Position numbers and translations under genes: made by a program
Notes under the pieces: generated by a model
What the model was told of the DNA's origin: nothing
The model's input: only the letters and a program-made list of their open reading frames with translations
The model's database searches: none
In this document: positions 5,933 through 8,684 of the stretch, piece by piece
Numbering within the stretch: position 1 is the first letter of the stretch
How the letters are laid out: every line of letters starts with the position of its first letter
Assembly: GCA_905197385.1 (NCBI GenBank)
Contig: CAJJYO010000055.1
Location: 1-8,684 of the forward strand
DNA: 8,684 bases
Reading direction: 5' to 3'
Source of the DNA: an uncultured Collinsella sp.
GTDB lineage: Bacteria > Actinomycetota > Coriobacteriia > Coriobacteriales > Coriobacteriaceae

Positions 5933-7000
5933 AACGACAGGCAGATATATATTCTCAGCATTTTTGACCCCACCAACTACGGGAATAGGCTGCAGGCCTG
6001 CGCCCTCGAGGCCGCCGTCGCCTCTCTTACCGGCAAAGAGGTTCTTTCGGTCGATTGCCGCCGCCCGGTGAGTAAGCGCGGGGTCTTTAAGATCATGGCG
6101 GACCTCAACAGAGTCCGAATCGAGTCGAAGAAGGCGCCCGCCGAGAGGAGGCGGCGTTTCCGAGTTTTTCAGGATGAGTACTGTGCGCCTGTCGTTGAGA
6201 TTGCCGAGAGGGACGTTCGTAGCATCACTGGTCCCGTCGTGATCGGCTCCGATCAATGCTGGAACCCCGGGTGGGGATTGGGTGCGAGTAAGTTTGGCGC
6301 CCAGTGCGCCGTGGGCGTCGACAAGAAAATGGCCTATGCCGCTAGTTTCGGCATCGGCATGTCGGACATGCCTGAGGAGTGGGGTCGGCGCTACTCCGAA
6401 TGGCTTGGCGGAATCAAGGACATCGGTGTTCGGGAGTTCGCGGGTGCTCAGATTGTCCGCGAGCTTACTGGGCGGGATGTCAAGGTCGTTCTTGACCCTA
6501 CGATGCTCCAAACTGCCAAGTGGTGGTCCGAGATAGAGGAGCGCCCGATTATTCCGGGCATCGACCTGGAGGGGCCTTTCTGCCTTAAGTATGTCTTGGG
6601 AGACGATACAGCTTCGGCAAAGATCGCGGAGCGATGTGGCCGCGACGGCCTGGGGCTGGTGGACTTGACGGATATCCATTTGCCGGTCGGCCCCGCGGAG
6701 TTCGTGTGGCTTATTCACCACTCTGCTCTCGTTTGCACTGACAGCTTCCACGCTACAGTTTTCAGTCTCCTTTTCCACCGGCCTTTTGTGATTTACGAAC
6801 GGCAGGGAAATGCTGGGAATATGTCCAGCAGGTTCGATACCCTCCACGCTTTGTTTGGGATTAACTCCAACCGCGCCGGTAAGGATTGCTTCCGCGAGCG
6901 CTGCGTCGATGAGTTCGATTGGACCGGCTTCGAGCGAGAGCTTGAGGAGAAGAGGAATGATTCCGTCGCATGTCTTCGCGCTGCCCTTGCCAGCTTATAG
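5930..7000 (+). CDS. Polysaccharide pyruvyl transferase family protein
   Basis: This 356-residue soluble protein belongs to the WcaK/CsaB-type family that transfers pyruvate from phosphoenolpyruvate to a sugar as a ketal, giving an acidic glycan. Evidence in order: FDPTNYGNRLQACAL near the N-terminus (12-26), VVIGSDQCWNP (103-113), AYAASFG (135-141), GVREFAGAQIVREL (166-179), VVLDPTML (186-193), and the most telling block, LVCTDSFHATVFSLLF (267-282), followed by FVIYER (286-291) and SSRFDTLHALFG (299-310). The DSFH motif is intact. The next residue is Ala where many relatives have Gly, which looks conservative. Length is normal for the family and the frame is unbroken. The start is TTG with GGAG 5 bases upstream, 21 bases after the third glycosyltransferase. 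It probably decorates one sugar of the lipid-linked unit before export. Some family members may do other chemistry, so pyruvylation is inferred. Confidence 0.9.
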   Translation: MNDRQIYILSIFDPTNYGNRLQACALEAAVASLTGKEVLSVDCRRPVSKRGVFKIMADLNRVRIESKKAPAERRRRFRVFQDEYCAPVVEIAERDVRSITGPVVIGSDQCWNPGWGLGASKFGAQCAVGVDKKMAYAASFGIGMSDMPEEWGRRYSEWLGGIKDIGVREFAGAQIVRELTGRDVKVVLDPTMLQTAKWWSEIEERPIIPGIDLEGPFCLKYVLGDDTASAKIAERCGRDGLGLVDLTDIHLPVGPAEFVWLIHHSALVCTDSFHATVFSLLFHRPFVIYERQGNAGNMSSRFDTLHALFGINSNRAGKDCFRERCVDEFDWTGFERELEEKRNDSVACLRAALASL

Positions 7001-7030
7001 GGTGGTTATGTCCAGTGAAATCTGAAACTC

Positions 7031-7054
7031 TATCTTCGGGAGATACTGTCCATG
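7031..7054 (+). promoter_or_regulatory. Ribosome binding site of the flippase gene, in a small hairpin
   Basis: GGGAG at 7038-7042 is the Shine-Dalgarno, 9 bases before ATG at 7052. TATCT (7031-7035) and AGATA (7041-7045) are reverse complements around a TCGGG loop, so the ribosome binding site falls partly in the loop and partly in a weak 5-bp stem. The pairing is visible, but any effect on translation is speculative. The 51-base gap holding it (7001-7051) is the largest in the window and contains no gene that I can support. Confidence 0.4.
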
Positions 7055-8557
7055 GTTAGTCAACGCAAGGCCGGGGCGATTCTCGGGTACGCGAACATCA
7101 TCGTTAAGAATCTCGTCAACCTCGTCTATACCCCGATGCTCCTCGCTTTCGTGGGTCAGGCGGACTACGGCGTTTACCAGACTGCGAATTCCTTCGTCTT
7201 CTCCCTAACGCTTCTGACGTTTGGTTTCTCCGAGGCGTATATCCGCTTCTATACGCAGAAGAAGGCTAAGGGGACGGAGGAAGACGTCCGATCACTCAAT
7301 GGCATGTACCTTGCGCTATATGCGATGATCAGCTCCATTGCACTGGTGTTGGGACTGCTCTTTGCTGCGAACGTTGGGCTATTCTTTTCTGGCAGCTTTA
7401 CGTTCGACCAAGTCGGGCTTGCGGGCGAGCTCATGGCTATCATGGCGGTGAACGTGGCGGCGGTGCTGTTCTCGACTGTGTTCGACGCATACATCATGGC
7501 CCACGAACAGTTCAAGTTTCAGCAAAGCCGTCAGATGTTCACCACGTTAGCGACACCGGGTATCGCTTTTGTCTTGCTCAACTTTGGTATGGGCGCGGTC
7601 GGTGTAGCGCTGGCTCAGCTCGCAGTCACCTTGACTCTGCTCGCCCTCAACATGCATTATGCTGTGTCGAAGCTCGGTATGCGATTCAGTCTCAGGAGGT
7701 TTGACGGAGCCCTGTTCCACGCGGTCGCAGCTTTCTCGGCCTGGATATTCGCCAACCAGGTTTGCGATTTAGTTAACCAGAGCGTGCCCAATATGATGCT
7801 CGGCGCGCTCACGAACGCAGTCACTGTATCTGTTTTCGCTGTGGCGCTGCAAATCCGTCAAATCTTTTACTCGCTCTCGACAACAATGTCGAGCGTATTT
7901 GTGCCCAAGATCAATAGGATCGTCGCTGAATCGGATGACAACGGAGTGCTAACTCGGCTCATGACGCGCGTAGGGCGCTACCAGATGTTCCTCTTCTGCT
8001 GGGTGTACTGTGGATTCGTCCTGCTTGGACGATTCTTCATTACCAAGTGGGCGGGTGAGGGCTTCCTTGATACTTACTATCTCATCTGTGCGATGACGCT
8101 GCCCGTGGGCGTGCCGCTTTGTCAGAACACGGGAATCGAGATCCAGCGCGCTAAAAACAGGCATAGGGCGCGTTCAGTGGTTTACCTCTGTATGGCTTGT
8201 CTCAATGTTCTTTTTACATGGTTTGCCTCGCCCGTTCTCGGATACTGGGCGCCCGCTATCGCTTACATCGCGAGCATCGCCTTGGGTAACGGTCTCTTTA
8301 TGAACTGGTACTATCAGGCGCGTATCGGACTGGACATGGCTTATTTCTGGAAGAAGAACCTGCCTGTGGTCTTGGCTTCCGCTGTGGTCTTGGCCGCATG
8401 CATGGGGCTGGCTCTGCTGCTGCCCGTGACTAGCTGGCTGCTTTTCCTGGCTTGGGGCGTCGTCTACACCGTGCTTTTCGCTGCCGCAATGTGGCTCTTC
8501 GTTCTCGATTCAAGCGAGAAGTCGTCGATCGCGGCTAAATTGCCCTTCCTGCGTTAG
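7052..8557 (+). CDS. wzx: Wzx-type polysaccharide flippase (MOP superfamily)
   Basis: This 501-residue integral membrane protein should move the undecaprenyl-linked repeat unit from the inner to the outer face of the membrane. It has about 14 hydrophobic segments (roughly 10-33, 43-66, 86-110, 125-148, 163-179, 181-203, 222-242, 247-268, 312-333, 342-358, 375-393, 397-418, 436-457, 461-484), the number typical of Wzx. The N-terminus carries the family's hallmark: a first helix with VYTPMLLAFVG followed by DYGVYQTANSF (38-48). Two-lobe symmetry is suggested by the loop at about 285-310, where VPKINRIVAE (284-293) resembles other flippases of the family. Gene length is normal and the frame is complete. 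It is preceded by GGGAG and its stop codon overlaps the ribosome binding site of the next gene. Substrate specificity is inferred from the locus. Teichoic-acid or lipid-linked glycan transporters of the same superfamily are the alternative. Confidence 0.92.
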   Translation: MVSQRKAGAILGYANIIVKNLVNLVYTPMLLAFVGQADYGVYQTANSFVFSLTLLTFGFSEAYIRFYTQKKAKGTEEDVRSLNGMYLALYAMISSIALVLGLLFAANVGLFFSGSFTFDQVGLAGELMAIMAVNVAAVLFSTVFDAYIMAHEQFKFQQSRQMFTTLATPGIAFVLLNFGMGAVGVALAQLAVTLTLLALNMHYAVSKLGMRFSLRRFDGALFHAVAAFSAWIFANQVCDLVNQSVPNMMLGALTNAVTVSVFAVALQIRQIFYSLSTTMSSVFVPKINRIVAESDDNGVLTRLMTRVGRYQMFLFCWVYCGFVLLGRFFITKWAGEGFLDTYYLICAMTLPVGVPLCQNTGIEIQRAKNRHRARSVVYLCMACLNVLFTWFASPVLGYWAPAIAYIASIALGNGLFMNWYYQARIGLDMAYFWKKNLPVVLASAVVLAACMGLALLLPVTSWLLFLAWGVVYTVLFAAAMWLFVLDSSEKSSIAAKLPFLR

Positions 8558-8568
8558 GAGGTTTTTTT
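8545..8568 (+). terminator. Hairpin plus seven T between flippase and iron-sulfur gene, overlapping a ribosome binding site
   Basis: CTTCCT (8545-8550) can pair with AGGAGG (8556-8561), with one T-G wobble, across a 5-base loop (GCGTT), and TTTTTTT follows at 8562-8568. The 3' arm is exactly the Shine-Dalgarno of the next gene, 7 bases before its ATG at 8569, and the loop and arm include the flippase stop codon. It may be a weak terminator or a fold that hides the ribosome binding site. It may equally be only a strong ribosome binding site with a T-rich spacer. The stem is short, so confidence is low. Confidence 0.3.
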
Positions 8569-8684
8569 ATGCTTAAGTCCCTTCCGAAGATCACGTTGCT
8601 GGGAGATGCGTGCTGTGGTTGCGGCGCCTGTGCCGCGAGGTGCCCGAAATCCTGCATCGGGATGATTACCGACGGCTGTGGCTT
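8569..8684 (+). CDS. Coenzyme F420 hydrogenase/dehydrogenase beta-subunit family protein, N-terminal part (cut by window edge)
   Basis: Only the first 38 residues are in the window. They contain a 4Fe-4S ferredoxin motif, Cys15-x2-Cys18-x2-Cys21-x3-Cys25-Pro (CCGCGACAARCP starting at 15), followed by KSCIGMITDGCG. This layout, with a start about 14 residues before the first Cys and an acidic-Gly turn afterwards, is typical of the FrhB-like proteins often found in polysaccharide loci beside pyruvyl transferases. In relatives the ferredoxin part is followed by the FrhB/FpoB domains, which cannot be checked here. The ATG has an excellent AGGAGG 7 bases upstream, overlapping the flippase stop. 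The role in glycan synthesis is not established; a redox step on a sugar or nucleotide sugar is a guess. Other 4Fe-4S proteins with this N-terminus remain possible. Confidence 0.75.
   Translation, partial: MLKSLPKITLLGDACCGCGACAARCPKSCIGMITDGCG

Noticed and set aside
5927..6847. 306-codon open frame on the minus strand opposite the pyruvyl transferase gene
   Set aside because: It is opposite a gene with clear family motifs, its translation shows no recognisable domain or motif, and GC-rich coding DNA often leaves long antisense frames open.
7008..7025. Tiny open frame (MSSEI) in the gap before the flippase gene
   Set aside because: It has no ribosome binding site, and its few codons are the tail of a shadow frame through the pyruvyl transferase gene.

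Overview
The window is one side of a cell-surface polysaccharide (capsule or exopolysaccharide) locus of the Wzx/Wzy type. All eight genes lie on the + strand and are packed so tightly (from a 1-base overlap to a 51-base gap) that they look like a single transcription unit. The organism is probably a high-GC Gram-positive bacterium, most likely an actinobacterium of the Coriobacteriia (Collinsella/Olsenella-like). This rests on a one-piece RmlC-RmlD fusion, strong G/C preference at third codon positions in that gene, Shine-Dalgarno-led starts, and use of GTG and TTG starts. The taxon is an inference, not something the sequence proves.

Layout: 1-47 is a short leader with a ribosome binding site. 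48-1520 encodes a fused dTDP-4-dehydrorhamnose 3,5-epimerase/reductase that finishes dTDP-L-rhamnose. 1525-2526 and 2551-3567 encode two GT-A family-2 glycosyltransferases. 3564-4832 encodes an EpsG/Wzy-like multispanning polymerase, and 4844-5908 a third family-2 glycosyltransferase. 5930-7000 encodes a polysaccharide pyruvyl transferase family protein and 7052-8557 a Wzx-type flippase. From 8569 to the window edge is the start of a ferredoxin-like protein of the coenzyme F420 hydrogenase beta-subunit family. No RNA genes, insertion sequences, CRISPR arrays or integrase genes were seen, and no intergenic stretch exceeds 51 bases.

How the genes work together (inference from families): dTDP-L-rhamnose is made, and three glycosyltransferases extend a lipid-linked repeat unit on the cytoplasmic face. 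The pyruvyl transferase adds a ketal-linked acidic group, Wzx flips the unit, and the Wzy-like protein polymerises it outside. The initiating phosphoglycosyltransferase, chain-length/tyrosine-kinase control genes and rmlA/rmlB are not in the window and are expected nearby.

Points worth a second look are: a sharp drop in GC and codon bias exactly after the rhamnose gene; a perfect 9-bp hairpin followed by five T inside the end of the first glycosyltransferase gene; a hairpin plus seven T whose 3' arm is the ribosome binding site of the last gene; and the pairing of a pyruvyl transferase with an F420-hydrogenase-like iron-sulfur protein. The system belongs to a known class. I see no evidence of an entirely new one.
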